Below, one piece after another: positions 36,195-44,297 of a DNA stretch of 64,000 bases; positions within the stretch are counted from its first letter, which is position 1; each line of letters opens with the position of its first letter. Under the pieces are notes generated by a model, which saw only the letters and a program-made list of their open reading frames with translations, had not been told where the DNA came from and searched no databases. Location: NCBI GenBank assembly GCA_036403815.1, contig DASWQH010000023.1, forward strand, positions 106,950 to 170,949, read 5' to 3'. The position numbers and the translations under genes were made by a program. The DNA is from JACVRN01 sp036403815 (lineage in GTDB: Bacteria > Acidobacteriota > Blastocatellia > Pyrinomonadales > Pyrinomonadaceae).

Positions 36195-36344
36195 TTATAG
36201 CAGTTCTCAGTTGAGCGCAACTGCTGTCAGTACCGCCTGCGTTAGCGGGCGGGTTCTCAAGCGTTGCTACGACCCGCCCGCTCACGCAGGCGGTACTGAC
36301 CTGAACTTGTCGCAACAGTCACATTCAACTGAGAACCGCTATAA
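36195..36344. repeat. Palindrome type D, copy 2, with outer inverted repeats
   Basis: The inner arms CAGTACCGCCTGCG (36228 on) and CGCAGGCGGTACTG (to about 36300) match copy 1 at 368-445. Outside them lie TATAGCAGTTCTCAGTTGA on the left and its complement TCAACTGAGAACCGCTATA on the right. The element abuts the start of the SpoIIM-like gene and may influence its expression. Confidence 0.8.
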
Positions 36345-36371
36345 TATTTCAAATTGTAGCATTACATGAAA

Positions 36372-36456
36372 GAATGAGGGATAGGGGGCAGTGGTTAGGG
36401 GATGGTAAAAGAAAGATTTCCTATCCCCCAAACCCCCGACCCCTATCCCCCATTTC
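36372..36456. repeat. Hairpin with G-rich imperfect heptamer arms
   Basis: GGGATAGGGGGCAGTGGTTA on the left pairs with a C-rich right arm (CCTATCCCCCAAACCCCCGA, 36420 on) across a short A-rich loop. Heptamer periodicity is weaker than in the other members. Confidence 0.65.
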
Positions 36457-36594
36457 AAAGGTGAAACCATCCGAAACTCGCTGTTTCGCGCGACAACTGT
36501 GACAGGACGCAATGGTAATCGAGTTGAGGTACTGCCGATTGACCGCACGCTTGAGATTCTCAAAAAATATAATGCGCTCTCAACGGGCAGGTAA
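36457..36594 (+). pseudogene. Orphan 3' coding fragment
   Basis: Directly after the hairpin an open frame encodes KGETIRNSLFRATT and continues VTGRNGNRVEVLPIDRTLEI to LSTGR and a stop: 45 protein-like residues without a start codon. It looks like the C-terminal end of a gene whose 5' part was lost, the break lying at the repeat. I do not recognise the family. Confidence 0.3.
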
Positions 36595-36623
36595 GCTGCC
36601 GGGGCGCGAGTAAAGACAAGCCT

Positions 36624-37424
36624 TCAGCAGTCGTCTATCTCCAATTCAAGCTCTCGCCAGCGCTTAAGGATTTTTTCAAGCACGGCCTTGTTAGCTTGAT
36701 AGCTGTAGATAGGAGTCTGTAAAGTAATCGAGTAAATAATTCCAAGCCTATCCTCATGCACGCTAAATGTTCTAAGCGAGACAATCGCGTCCTCAACCAT
36801 AGTGACTCCGGTTGAGTTGTCTGTATACTGCGCCAGGTAACGTATCGCAGGGCTTTTGCCCAAGCGCATACCCCTCCACTTCAAGACCACTACGCTGGCT
36901 CCATACCTTTCTCTGAGGTAATTAATCGCTTGCTCCGTCGCTTTACTGGTCGAATTTAAAAACGCTGCATCATAGCTTCCATCAACATAAATGAATGCTT
37001 TGTCATCGGCCAGTAGCCTTGCCGCGAAACCATGATTCGGCGCGGGCGGCGGAGATTTTAGCGCCTGTATCTCTTCGGGAATCTTCAGCATATAGCGATA
37101 ATTGTCGTTGATATACTCACCGTTGATAGGCACGCTAAGCCCAAACATTTCGTCATGAATACAGTTCTCGCAGTCTTCTGGAATGTCTGCTGGACTCCAT
37201 ACATCCTTTACATAAGGCTGCATAGGCGTGGTTTCCAAAACTAGCGGAGTGGTGGCCTGGGATGTGAGCGATTGTGTCGTTTCAGGAGTAGGTTGTTTTG
37301 GTTGGAAGAGGAAAGCCGCCGCGTCCGCGCACAAGTAGAAGGCTGCAACGCCGACCACAAAAGTAGAGAAAGCAATAAAGAGCATCATCATTCGACGAAC
37401 TGTTTTCCCAAATCTGATTGTCAT
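36624..37424 (-). CDS. Exported hypothetical protein
   Basis: A 266-residue protein from the ATG at 37424, preceded by a perfect AGGAGG at 6 bp. One hydrophobic segment (FIAFSTFVVGVAAFYLCADA) is a signal or anchor. The rest is soluble with a possible Cys pair (DCENC) near residue 80 and the segment RYMLKIPEEIQALKSPP. The C-terminal half alternates helices and strands. No family was recognised. Base composition is more AT-rich than in its neighbours, as for the small frame upstream, which may indicate transfer. Confidence 0.65.
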   Translation of the reverse strand: MTIRFGKTVRRMMMLFIAFSTFVVGVAAFYLCADAAAFLFQPKQPTPETTQSLTSQATTPLVLETTPMQPYVKDVWSPADIPEDCENCIHDEMFGLSVPINGEYINDNYRYMLKIPEEIQALKSPPPAPNHGFAARLLADDKAFIYVDGSYDAAFLNSTSKATEQAINYLRERYGASVVVLKWRGMRLGKSPAIRYLAQYTDNSTGVTMVEDAIVSLRTFSVHEDRLGIIYSITLQTPIYSYQANKAVLEKILKRWRELELEIDDC

Positions 37425-37434
37425 CACACGCCTC

Positions 37435-37635
37435 CTACTTTCTGAGAGTGACCTGTCGTTTGTAGCATTCCCTAAACCCTCTGCTTGATAAGTAATCCTT
37501 AACTTCCTTCAATGTTCGTGCAGGATTATCGTGTGAGAGGTTGTAGAAGTTTAGGTTGCAGCCATCAGCGCGTGCGTGTGCCAGCCATTTCAAAGGGCGG
37601 CGCGCCTCCCGCCTACTCTGACTGTGGTTAGCCAC
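37435..37635 (-). CDS. Possible small protein translationally coupled to the downstream gene
   Basis: A 66-residue frame from a GTG, rich in Arg and Lys at the start and ending RECYKRQVTLRK. Its stop codon TAG overlaps the AGGAGG ribosome site of the next gene, as in translational coupling. There is no clear ribosome site of its own and no recognised family. It may be chance. Confidence 0.3.
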   Translation of the reverse strand: MANHSQSRREARRPLKWLAHARADGCNLNFYNLSHDNPARTLKEVKDYLSSRGFRECYKRQVTLRK

Positions 37636-37737
37636 ATTGATTGACGCTAAAAGATAATAGATGTTAGGCCGTGAGGATTAGTGATAGGATTCATAGAGGG
37701 TTGATTATCAGCGCGGAAGGCTTTGCGTAGAGCTTTT

Positions 37738-38508
37738 ATGTCTATTTTGATTGCCGAAGACAATGTGGCGCAGCGCCATTACTTGCGAGAGGTGTTGGAG
37801 CGTGAGTTTGGGGGGCACGCGCCCGTGATTGAGGCGAGCGACGGCGAGGAGACGGTTGCGCTTGCTTTGAAGCACAGGCCAGCGCTCTGCGTGCTTGATA
37901 TTCAGATGCCGCAGTTGTCGGGTGTGAAGGCGGCGCGTGCCATCTGGCGCGAGTATCCTACGGCGCGCATCATCTTCTGGACTCAGTTCCCGCACGAGAT
38001 TTATATCAACGAGATTAGAAAAATCATTCGCTCTGTGGAGCCGCCGCCCGCCTATGGCTTCATACACAAGAACAATCCGGAATCGCGTTTCCTGCGCTTC
38101 GTCGCAGCCGTGCTGGAAGACGGAGCCGACATGATTGACCCTGCATTCAAGGATTCCTTCAAGCGCCCGCTCCTGACGGAGTTCGAGGCCGAAGCGCTCT
38201 ATTATCTTGCGCTCGGATTATCTAACTGGGCAATCGCGCGAAAGTGCAGCCTGTCTTTGCGCGGGGTCGAGAGCCGTCTGGCGACGCTCTACGAAAAGCT
38301 CTTCGCCTTTACGCCCGAAGGCACGCCGCACGAGGCTTACGATAAGCTGGCTTACAACACTAGAACGCGCGCTTTCTTTGAAGCACTGCGTCGTGGTCTT
38401 CTCAACAGCGACGAGTTGGAAAAGGCTGCGGGTGAGCTTGAAGGCTGGATCGAGCGCGACCGCAAGAAATATCTTTATGAAGAAACGGGGCGCGGAGGCA
38501 AGCGTTGA
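37738..38508 (+). CDS. Response regulator with receiver and LuxR-like HTH region
   Basis: A 256-residue regulator. The receiver has Glu7-Asp8 (IAEDN) and phospho-acceptor Asp54 (VLDIQMP). The output region LTEFEAEALYYLALGLSNWA followed by IARKCSLSLRGVESRLATLY is a NarL/LuxR-type helix-turn-helix. A helical tail of about 60 residues follows, longer than usual. The frame could open 15 bp earlier at TTG, but the ATG at 37738 begins the canonical first strand. The histidine kinase gene follows on the same strand, giving a likely two-component pair. Confidence 0.88.
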   Translation: MSILIAEDNVAQRHYLREVLEREFGGHAPVIEASDGEETVALALKHRPALCVLDIQMPQLSGVKAARAIWREYPTARIIFWTQFPHEIYINEIRKIIRSVEPPPAYGFIHKNNPESRFLRFVAAVLEDGADMIDPAFKDSFKRPLLTEFEAEALYYLALGLSNWAIARKCSLSLRGVESRLATLYEKLFAFTPEGTPHEAYDKLAYNTRTRAFFEALRRGLLNSDELEKAAGELEGWIERDRKKYLYEETGRGGKR

Positions 38509-38509
38509 C

Positions 38510-38652
38510 AGGCGTTGATGAAAAGAAGAAGAGAAACAACAGACCACTAAATCACACGAAGCGACACGAACACAGCAGCTCTTTCGTGTTGTTTCGTGTC
38601 GTTTCGTGGCTTGTCTCTCTCCTGCGCTTTTGTTGCAATCCGGTAGTGTTCA
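38510..38652. repeat. Fold-back element, type F, copy 2
   Basis: The inner arms CCACTAAATCACACGAAG (38542 on) and CTTTCGTGTTGTTTCGTG to TTTCGTGG (to about 38610) form a hairpin, and the right border TTTTGTTGCAATCCGGTA matches copy 1 at 24872-25017. It lies between the response regulator and its kinase, and its right end touches the proposed GTG start of the kinase. Confidence 0.7.
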
Positions 38653-41600
38653 GACAAGCTCCATCCTTACATTCTCATCGCCCGCATATCTCCAGGACTG
38701 CTTCATCTTTCACACGCCTGATACTGCTCGCTACTGCCTGCGCGCTTTGTTTATCTACGCTCACGCTCTACCGCTCATCTGCTCAAAAGGCAAACGACGA
38801 CACACAACAAGCAAGACCGAACAATCTACATCAATGGGGCGCGGTGACGCTCTTTCACGGTTTGCCTTCAGACCGTGTGCGCGCGATTGCTCAGACGCCG
38901 GACGGCGTGATGTGGTTTGGCACCGACGGCGGCCTTGCTCGCTATGACGGACGCCGCACGCAGGCCATCGTCATCGAAGGCTTGAAGGGTGCGCGCGTGC
39001 TGGCGCTTCGTGTGGATGCGACCGGCGCTCTCTGGATTGGAACGGAAGAGGGCGCGGGGCTGATGCAGGGCGCAAGCGTTCGCACCATCAGAGAGACTGA
39101 AGGCAAAGCCGTCACGGCGATTATCACGCCTGAGCCGGGGCGCGTGGTGCTGGCGACGAATGAAGGAGTGCTCTTCGATTGCCGCACGCAGGCGGACGGC
39201 TCGCTTACCGTTAAGCCTATGCCGAATGAACCGCTTCTTGCGGCGGACGAAACCCGGCAAAGCCCGCTTGAGCTAACCAGCCTGGCAAGCTTCAAAGATG
39301 AGATTTTAGTGGGCACGCACACGCGCGGCCTGCTTGCCTTCAATGCGGAAGGCGTTCGTGCGATTGAGAGCCGACCGGGCGCTTACTTCATAGAGGCTCT
39401 TGAAAGGGACGCCGAAGGAAATCTATGGATGGGCACGCGCGCGAAGAGTGAGGAGAGCGGTCTTTATCAAGCGCACGAGCCGCTTTCGCATCCGGTTAAA
39501 ATCGGTGGAGCTTTGGGGACAGTCTCGGCGCTCGGCGCGGACGGAGACGGCGGCGTCTGGGTCGGCACACAGGGGCGCGGCGTGCGCCATTTTGTTAACT
39601 CGGAAGAGCGCGAGCGTTTTACTTTCGAGAACACTTCGGGCGGCCTGCGCTCCGATAGCATCTATGCCGTCTTCGTTGACCGCGAGCGCGTCGTCTGGTT
39701 CGGCACGGACAAGGGCGTGTGCCGGTATGATGCGCGTGCTTTGCGCGTCGAGATGGTGAGCGAGGAGCGAGAGAGCAACTTCATACGCACTCTGTTCAAG
39801 GCTTCTGATGGACGGCTCATGGCGGGAACGAGTCGCGGGCTTTTCATCTTCGATGCTTCTGCCAATTCATGGCAACCGGTTGAGAAGCTTTCGCGTAGTG
39901 CCGTTTATGCTATCGTCGAGGACAAAGACGGGCGGTTGCTGGTCGGAGCGTCTACAGGGCTTTATGCGAGCGATGTGCAGGCGCGAGAGGTGAAGGGCGA
40001 CACGCTGTTCGCGCCGGTCGAAGGTGTTGCCATAGAGGGAAGCCCCAGCGACAGCGTGCGCTCGGTTGTAAAGTTTCGCGGCATTGCTTACGCAGCTAGT
40101 TTCGGTCGCGGCGTCGAGCGCGTTGAAGGCACACGCCGCACGCTCCTCTGGCCTGCGGCCAATATGAACCAGAGCGCGCGGCAGGTCGTGAGTCTCTTCG
40201 CGGAGGCGGACGCGAATTTGTGGATAGGCACGGCGGGCGGAGAAGTCATGCGCTTTGACGGGCAGCAAGTCACGCCCGTTCCGGGACTCGAAGCTCTGAG
40301 GGGCAGCGCCGTCTGGGATATTCAAAAGGGCGGCGACGACTTTTACTGGATTGCTTCGGCCAGAGGTCTTTACACTTTTCGGCGCGGCGAGCTGACCAGG
40401 CTGACTACTGGAATGGATGTCAGGCGCATCGCAGTAGTTCGTGATGATGTGCAGGCCGTCTGGTGTGCGACTGCCGGGAGCGGGTTGCTGAAAGTTCTAA
40501 TCACCGAGAGCTTCGGCCCAATCATTTCCAGACTCGATGTCGAACAGGGCTTGCCTTCACAGAACGCCTTCGCGATTCTGCTTTCACAACAGCAGACCAG
40601 CCTTGAGTCTTTGCTCGTCGGCACGAGTCGAGGGTTGGCGAGTTATCAGCCGGGACATGTTGCCCCTGTGTTGTCTGCGACGCGCATCATCAGCCGCCGC
40701 GTACATCAGCCGGAAGAGCTGCGCGAGGGCTTGCGCCTTGAATACCCTCAGAACAGTCTGGTGCTGGATGTACAGGCTGCCAGCAGCCGCACTTTCCCGG
40801 AACAGTTTCAATACGGGTTCCTGCTCTTTGACGAGGCGGGTCATCTGGTCAAGCAGAAGCTCGCGCGCGAGTCGCAGTTTACGATGGAGGGGCTGAAGCC
40901 CGGACGCTACCGTGTAGAGGCACGCGCCTACAATGCGGATTTAATTCCATCCGAGCCGCTGCGGTTCGAGTTCGCAGTGGCGGGCGCTCCCTTTCCTTGG
41001 ACGACCGCCGCGCTCGCAGTTCTGCTGGCGCTGGCGCTCGTAGCCCTCTCGTGGGGATATTTTCAGAACAGGCGCATGGCGCGCACGAGCCGCGAGCTGC
41101 TGGAAGCGAACCGCAATCTGGCGGACGCGCGTCTTCAGGTGGCGAATCAGGCCGAGCGAGAACGCCGCCGCATCGCCCGCGATCTTCACGATCAAACTCT
41201 GGCAGACTTGAGAAACCTGATTCTGCTGACGGATCAACTGCCCGCGAACGGGGCGGAGAACGGTCATCAGAAGCTTGACCCGTCCACGTTTCGCTCCGAG
41301 ATAGAGGCCATCTCGACAGAGATACGGCGCATCTGCGAAGACCTTAGCCCATCCGTTCTGGAGAATGTGGGGCTGGCGGCGGCGCTCGAATGGGCGCTCT
41401 CTAATTCGGTTGCGCACGCGCCCGCCGAATGTCGTTTCGAGTACGAGTTCAAATGCCCGGAGGATTTGGAAGAGCGCATAGAGCTTGCGCCCGGCGAGCG
41501 CATGCAGATTTATCGCATCGCACAGGAAGCCATCAACAACATCTGCCGCCATTCGGGAGCGAAGCAAGTACGGTTTGAAGTAAAAATCGGTGAAGATAAC

Positions 41601-41807
41601 AGTTTCCTTCTTGAGCTTGAAGATGACGGCAGGGACTTTAATCCTAAAGAGAATAAGCGGAAGAAGAGCGGTCGCGGGCTGTCGAACATCCTCGCCCGAG
41701 CGGAATTGATTGAAGCGGAAGTCCGTTGGGCTAAACGAGCGAAGGGCGGCACAGTGTTTACGCTACGCAAGCCGCCTCACACGGCTCAGACCGAGAGCCA
41801 GATTTAA
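38646..41807 (+). CDS. Two-component propeller sensor histidine kinase (HisKA_3)
   Basis: About 1053 residues from GTG 38646. A signal peptide (FTRLILLATACALCLSTLTL) sends the large N-terminal part to the periplasm. This part consists of Reg_prop repeats (IAQTPDGVMWFGTDGGLARY, VWFGTDKGVCRYD), about 13-14 in all, forming two seven-bladed propellers, followed by a Y_Y_Y-type Ig domain near 720-790. A membrane helix (AALAVLLALALVALSWGYF) leads to a HisKA_3 domain with His848 in RIARDLHDQTLADLR and a HATPase domain (IYRIAQEAINNICRHSGAKQ, SGRGLSNI). It would sense a periplasmic signal, perhaps a sugar, and phosphorylate the preceding regulator. The frame stays open to a TTG at 38505, but that part lies in a repeat. 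Confidence 0.88.
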   Translation: MFRQAPSLHSHRPHISRTASSFTRLILLATACALCLSTLTLYRSSAQKANDDTQQARPNNLHQWGAVTLFHGLPSDRVRAIAQTPDGVMWFGTDGGLARYDGRRTQAIVIEGLKGARVLALRVDATGALWIGTEEGAGLMQGASVRTIRETEGKAVTAIITPEPGRVVLATNEGVLFDCRTQADGSLTVKPMPNEPLLAADETRQSPLELTSLASFKDEILVGTHTRGLLAFNAEGVRAIESRPGAYFIEALERDAEGNLWMGTRAKSEESGLYQAHEPLSHPVKIGGALGTVSALGADGDGGVWVGTQGRGVRHFVNSEERERFTFENTSGGLRSDSIYAVFVDRERVVWFGTDKGVCRYDARALRVEMVSEERESNFIRTLFKASDGRLMAGTSRGLFIFDASANSWQPVEKLSRSAVYAIVEDKDGRLLVGASTGLYASDVQAREVKGDTLFAPVEGVAIEGSPSDSVRSVVKFRGIAYAASFGRGVERVEGTRRTLLWPAANMNQSARQVVSLFAEADANLWIGTAGGEVMRFDGQQVTPVPGLEALRGSAVWDIQKGGDDFYWIASARGLYTFRRGELTRLTTGMDVRRIAVVRDDVQAVWCATAGSGLLKVLITESFGPIISRLDVEQGLPSQNAFAILLSQQQTSLESLLVGTSRGLASYQPGHVAPVLSATRIISRRVHQPEELREGLRLEYPQNSLVLDVQAASSRTFPEQFQYGFLLFDEAGHLVKQKLARESQFTMEGLKPGRYRVEARAYNADLIPSEPLRFEFAVAGAPFPWTTAALAVLLALALVALSWGYFQNRRMARTSRELLEANRNLADARLQVANQAERERRRIARDLHDQTLADLRNLILLTDQLPANGAENGHQKLDPSTFRSEIEAISTEIRRICEDLSPSVLENVGLAAALEWALSNSVAHAPAECRFEYEFKCPEDLEERIELAPGERMQIYRIAQEAINNICRHSGAKQVRFEVKIGEDNSFLLELEDDGRDFNPKENKRKKSGRGLSNILARAELIEAEVRWAKRAKGGTVFTLRKPPHTAQTESQI

Positions 41808-41812
41808 TTTAA

Positions 41813-42100
41813 CGCGAGTTCGACATAAGAAGGAAGAAATGATAGCCCCCGTCAGGGGGCGAAAGAATTTAGCCCACGGCGCAAGCCGTGGGAATGTATG
41901 GTGCAATAAGAGTAATGCAGCCCCGTAGGGGCGAAAGAGATGTTGCCTGAATATGCTCAAGCTTGATTCTCACGCGGACAACTTTTCTTTCGCCCCTACG
42001 GGGCTGGATTAATTTTGTCTCAACTCATATTCCCACGGCTTGCGCCGTGGGCTACAATCTGTCGCCCCTTTCAGGGGCTAACAGGATAGTAGAAATGTCT
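41813..42100. mobile_element. MITE-like nested palindrome, type B, copy 2
   Basis: The left end CGCGAGTTCGACATAAG (41813 on) is nearly the consensus and starts 5 bp after the kinase stop. The interior has AGCCCACGGCGCAAGCCGTG and GCCCCGTAGGGGC pieces with complements on the right. The right end (near AATGTCTTCAAC) is degenerate and runs into the stop of the next leftward gene. No target duplication is visible. Confidence 0.75.
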
Positions 42101-42367
42101 TCAACCCTGATTGCCGTGCCTGGAAGGATTGATTGAAACGTAATCCGATGAATCCCCTCTCTTGCTCTGAATCTTCAGCCAGATAAAGACTACGACCGCA
42201 GCTACGCCGATTGCGGCGGCTATGCCCCAGATAAAAAGCGAGCCAAGCTCTTTGAAGCTGTTGGCCGTGGAATCCGCCGCCTGTGCAAGCAATAGAAGAG
42301 CGATGAGTTGTGCGCCGAAAGAACTGATGAGAAACATAATGACCGGAGCCTCCATGTTAGAAGACAC
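42101..42367 (-). CDS. Small two-helix membrane protein
   Basis: An 88-residue protein with helices at about 9-31 (IMFLISSFGAQLIALLLLAQ) and 45-66 (FIWGIAAAIGVAAVVVFIWL) and a basic, then polar tail. The start could be GTG 42367, the ATG at 42355, or the ATG at 42337 that has GGAGG upstream. No family was recognised. It lies between two elements and a rightward FtcD gene, alone on its strand. Confidence 0.55.
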   Translation of the reverse strand: MSSNMEAPVIMFLISSFGAQLIALLLLAQAADSTANSFKELGSLFIWGIAAAIGVAAVVVFIWLKIQSKRGDSSDYVSINPSRHGNQG

Positions 42368-42547
42368 AACAAGCCCGCGCCAGCCTTCCCGTCCTTTGAA
42401 CCAAGCGGTTACAATTTAGGTTAGACACCGTGCGAAGTGCGATTGTTCCTGCGCGCTAAAACTTTTCGCTTGTGCTGAAGAGACAAAGGCGTGTAAATCT
42501 CATCCGGGCAAGATTCTAGTTTCAAGGCCGAAGGCGGAGACGACCAG

Positions 42548-44080
42548 TTGGAACGAATAGTCGAGTGTGTGCCGAATTTCAGCGAAGGGCGCAACCCTGA
42601 AACTGTGGAGCGTCTGGCGCGAGCCATCGAATCGGTCGAAGGCGCAGTCGTGCTGGACATGCACATGGACGCCGATCACAACCGCTCCGTCATCACTTTC
42701 GTTGCCGAAAGAGATGTGGTGGTCGAAGCTGCTTTGCGTGTAGTGCGGCTGGCCTCGGAGTTGATTGACCTACGCCATCACGCCGGGCAGCATCCGCGTC
42801 TGGGCGCGACTGATGTCCTGCCGTTCGTGCCGGTCAGCGGCGTGACGATGGAGGACTGCGTAGCATTGGCGCACGAAGCCGGAGAGAGAATCGCGGGCGA
42901 GCTTAATATCCCTGTCTACTTTTACGAGCGCGCGGCCTTGAGAGCGGAGCGCGTTAATTTAGAGGACGTGCGACGCGGCGGCTTCGAGCTGCTGCGCGAA
43001 GAGATTGAGAAGAACCCGTTGCGCACGCCAGACGTTGGCGCGCGAGGGCTGCATGAAACTGCGGGAGCCACGATTGTCGGCGCTCGCCCTTTTCTCATAG
43101 CCTACAACATAAACTTGCAGACCAGTGATCTTTCGATTGCGCGGCGTGTGGCGCGGGCTGTGCGCGGGCGCAACGGAGGCTTGCGTTATTTGAAGGCGCT
43201 TGGCTTTGAGCTTTCGACGCGCGGCCTCGTACAGGTTTCCATGAACCTTGTGGATTACGAGAAGACGCAGCTACACCATGCCTTTGAAGCCGTCAGGCGC
43301 GAGGCCGCGCGCTACGGGGTGCAACTGGCCGGAAGCGAGATAGTCGGTCTCATCCCGCAGGCCGCCTTGGATCGCGCGGCTGAATATTATCTTCAGATAG
43401 AAAACTTCGCGCCCGGCGTCGTGCTGGAAAATCGCATAGAGGCGGCCATACGCGCCAAGGGCGAAGAGAAGAGCACGGTTGAGTTTGCAGAAGATGTGGC
43501 GAGCGGCAAGCCTGCACCCGGAGGAGGCGCAGCCGCAGCGCAAGCGGCAGCGCTCGGAGCAGCGCTCGGCGAGATGATAGGGCATCTGACTGCGGGGCGC
43601 GAAAAGTACAGCGATGTCGAACAGGAGGTCAGCGACGCGCTTAATGATTTGAAGCCGTTGCGCGCTCGCCTTGAAGTCGCAGGGCACGACGACGCAAACA
43701 GTTTCGCCGCCGTCATGGAAGCGCGGCGTATGCCGCAGAGAGGCGCAGAGGAAAGGCTCGCTCGCTCAAGCGAGATTGAAGCGGCCTTGAAAGCGGCTTC
43801 GACCGTGCCGCTCGAAGTCGCGGGCGTATCCGTGCAGGTGCTTGAGCTTCTGGAAACTTTAGCCGAAATCGGCAACACGAGCGCGCTCTCAGACGCAGCC
43901 ACGGGCGCGCAGCTTGCCCTTGCGGCGGTTGCTTCCGCACGCTACAACGTGCTCGTCAACACAACCGGAATAGAGGACGAAGAGTTCACAGAGGAACATC
44001 GCTCGCGCGCCAGCGACCTGCTGGAAAGAGCGAAGGAGATAGCCGCGCGCGTCGAAGCGATGTTCATGGACTCCATCTAA
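42548..44080 (+). CDS. ftcD: Bifunctional glutamate formimidoyltransferase / formiminotetrahydrofolate cyclodeaminase
   Basis: A 510-residue fusion. Residues 1-300 are the formiminotransferase N and C domains, with VECVPNFSEGRNPETV at the start and LDMHMDADHNRSV and HHAGQHPRLGATDVLPFVPV in the folate and substrate site. Residues about 310-505 form the cyclodeaminase domain (GKPAPGGGAAAAQAAALGAA). Together they transfer the formimino group of FIGLU to tetrahydrofolate in histidine breakdown. The start TTG 42548 is supported by GGCGGAG upstream; the protein starts exactly at the family N-terminus. No hut genes are seen nearby. Confidence 0.92.
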   Translation: MERIVECVPNFSEGRNPETVERLARAIESVEGAVVLDMHMDADHNRSVITFVAERDVVVEAALRVVRLASELIDLRHHAGQHPRLGATDVLPFVPVSGVTMEDCVALAHEAGERIAGELNIPVYFYERAALRAERVNLEDVRRGGFELLREEIEKNPLRTPDVGARGLHETAGATIVGARPFLIAYNINLQTSDLSIARRVARAVRGRNGGLRYLKALGFELSTRGLVQVSMNLVDYEKTQLHHAFEAVRREAARYGVQLAGSEIVGLIPQAALDRAAEYYLQIENFAPGVVLENRIEAAIRAKGEEKSTVEFAEDVASGKPAPGGGAAAAQAAALGAALGEMIGHLTAGREKYSDVEQEVSDALNDLKPLRARLEVAGHDDANSFAAVMEARRMPQRGAEERLARSSEIEAALKAASTVPLEVAGVSVQVLELLETLAEIGNTSALSDAATGAQLALAAVASARYNVLVNTTGIEDEEFTEEHRSRASDLLERAKEIAARVEAMFMDSI

Positions 44081-44097
44081 TGATAGCTCGCTGACTA

Positions 44098-44297
44098 TTT
44101 ATTCGATATGAGGATGCCCAGTGCTCTTAGCTCCGTAGGAGCTGGATGTTTATAGTTTAAGAGCAGGAAAAAGGAACAAGCTCCGTAGGAGCGACATGTT
44201 AATTGACTTAGAACATGTCGCTCCTACGGAGCTTGCTGTCTTATTGCGTAGATGAGCTATAAACATTCAGCTCCTACGGAGCTTTCTTTGAATCCCG
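44098..44297. mobile_element. MITE-like nested palindrome, type A, copy 2
   Basis: The outer arms AGCTCCGTAGGAGCTGGATG with TTTATAG and the inner AAGCTCCGTAGGAGCGACAT pieces match copies 1 and 3. The left border TTCGATATGAGG and the right border (reverse: CGGGATTCAAAGAAAG) are diverged versions of the terminal motif. The right end touches the stop codon of the alpha/beta hydrolase gene. Confidence 0.75.

Noticed and set aside
40941..41567. Leftward 208-codon frame opposite the histidine kinase domain
   Set aside because: It is antisense to the HisKA_3/HATPase region, which carries clear motifs; no family signature of its own.
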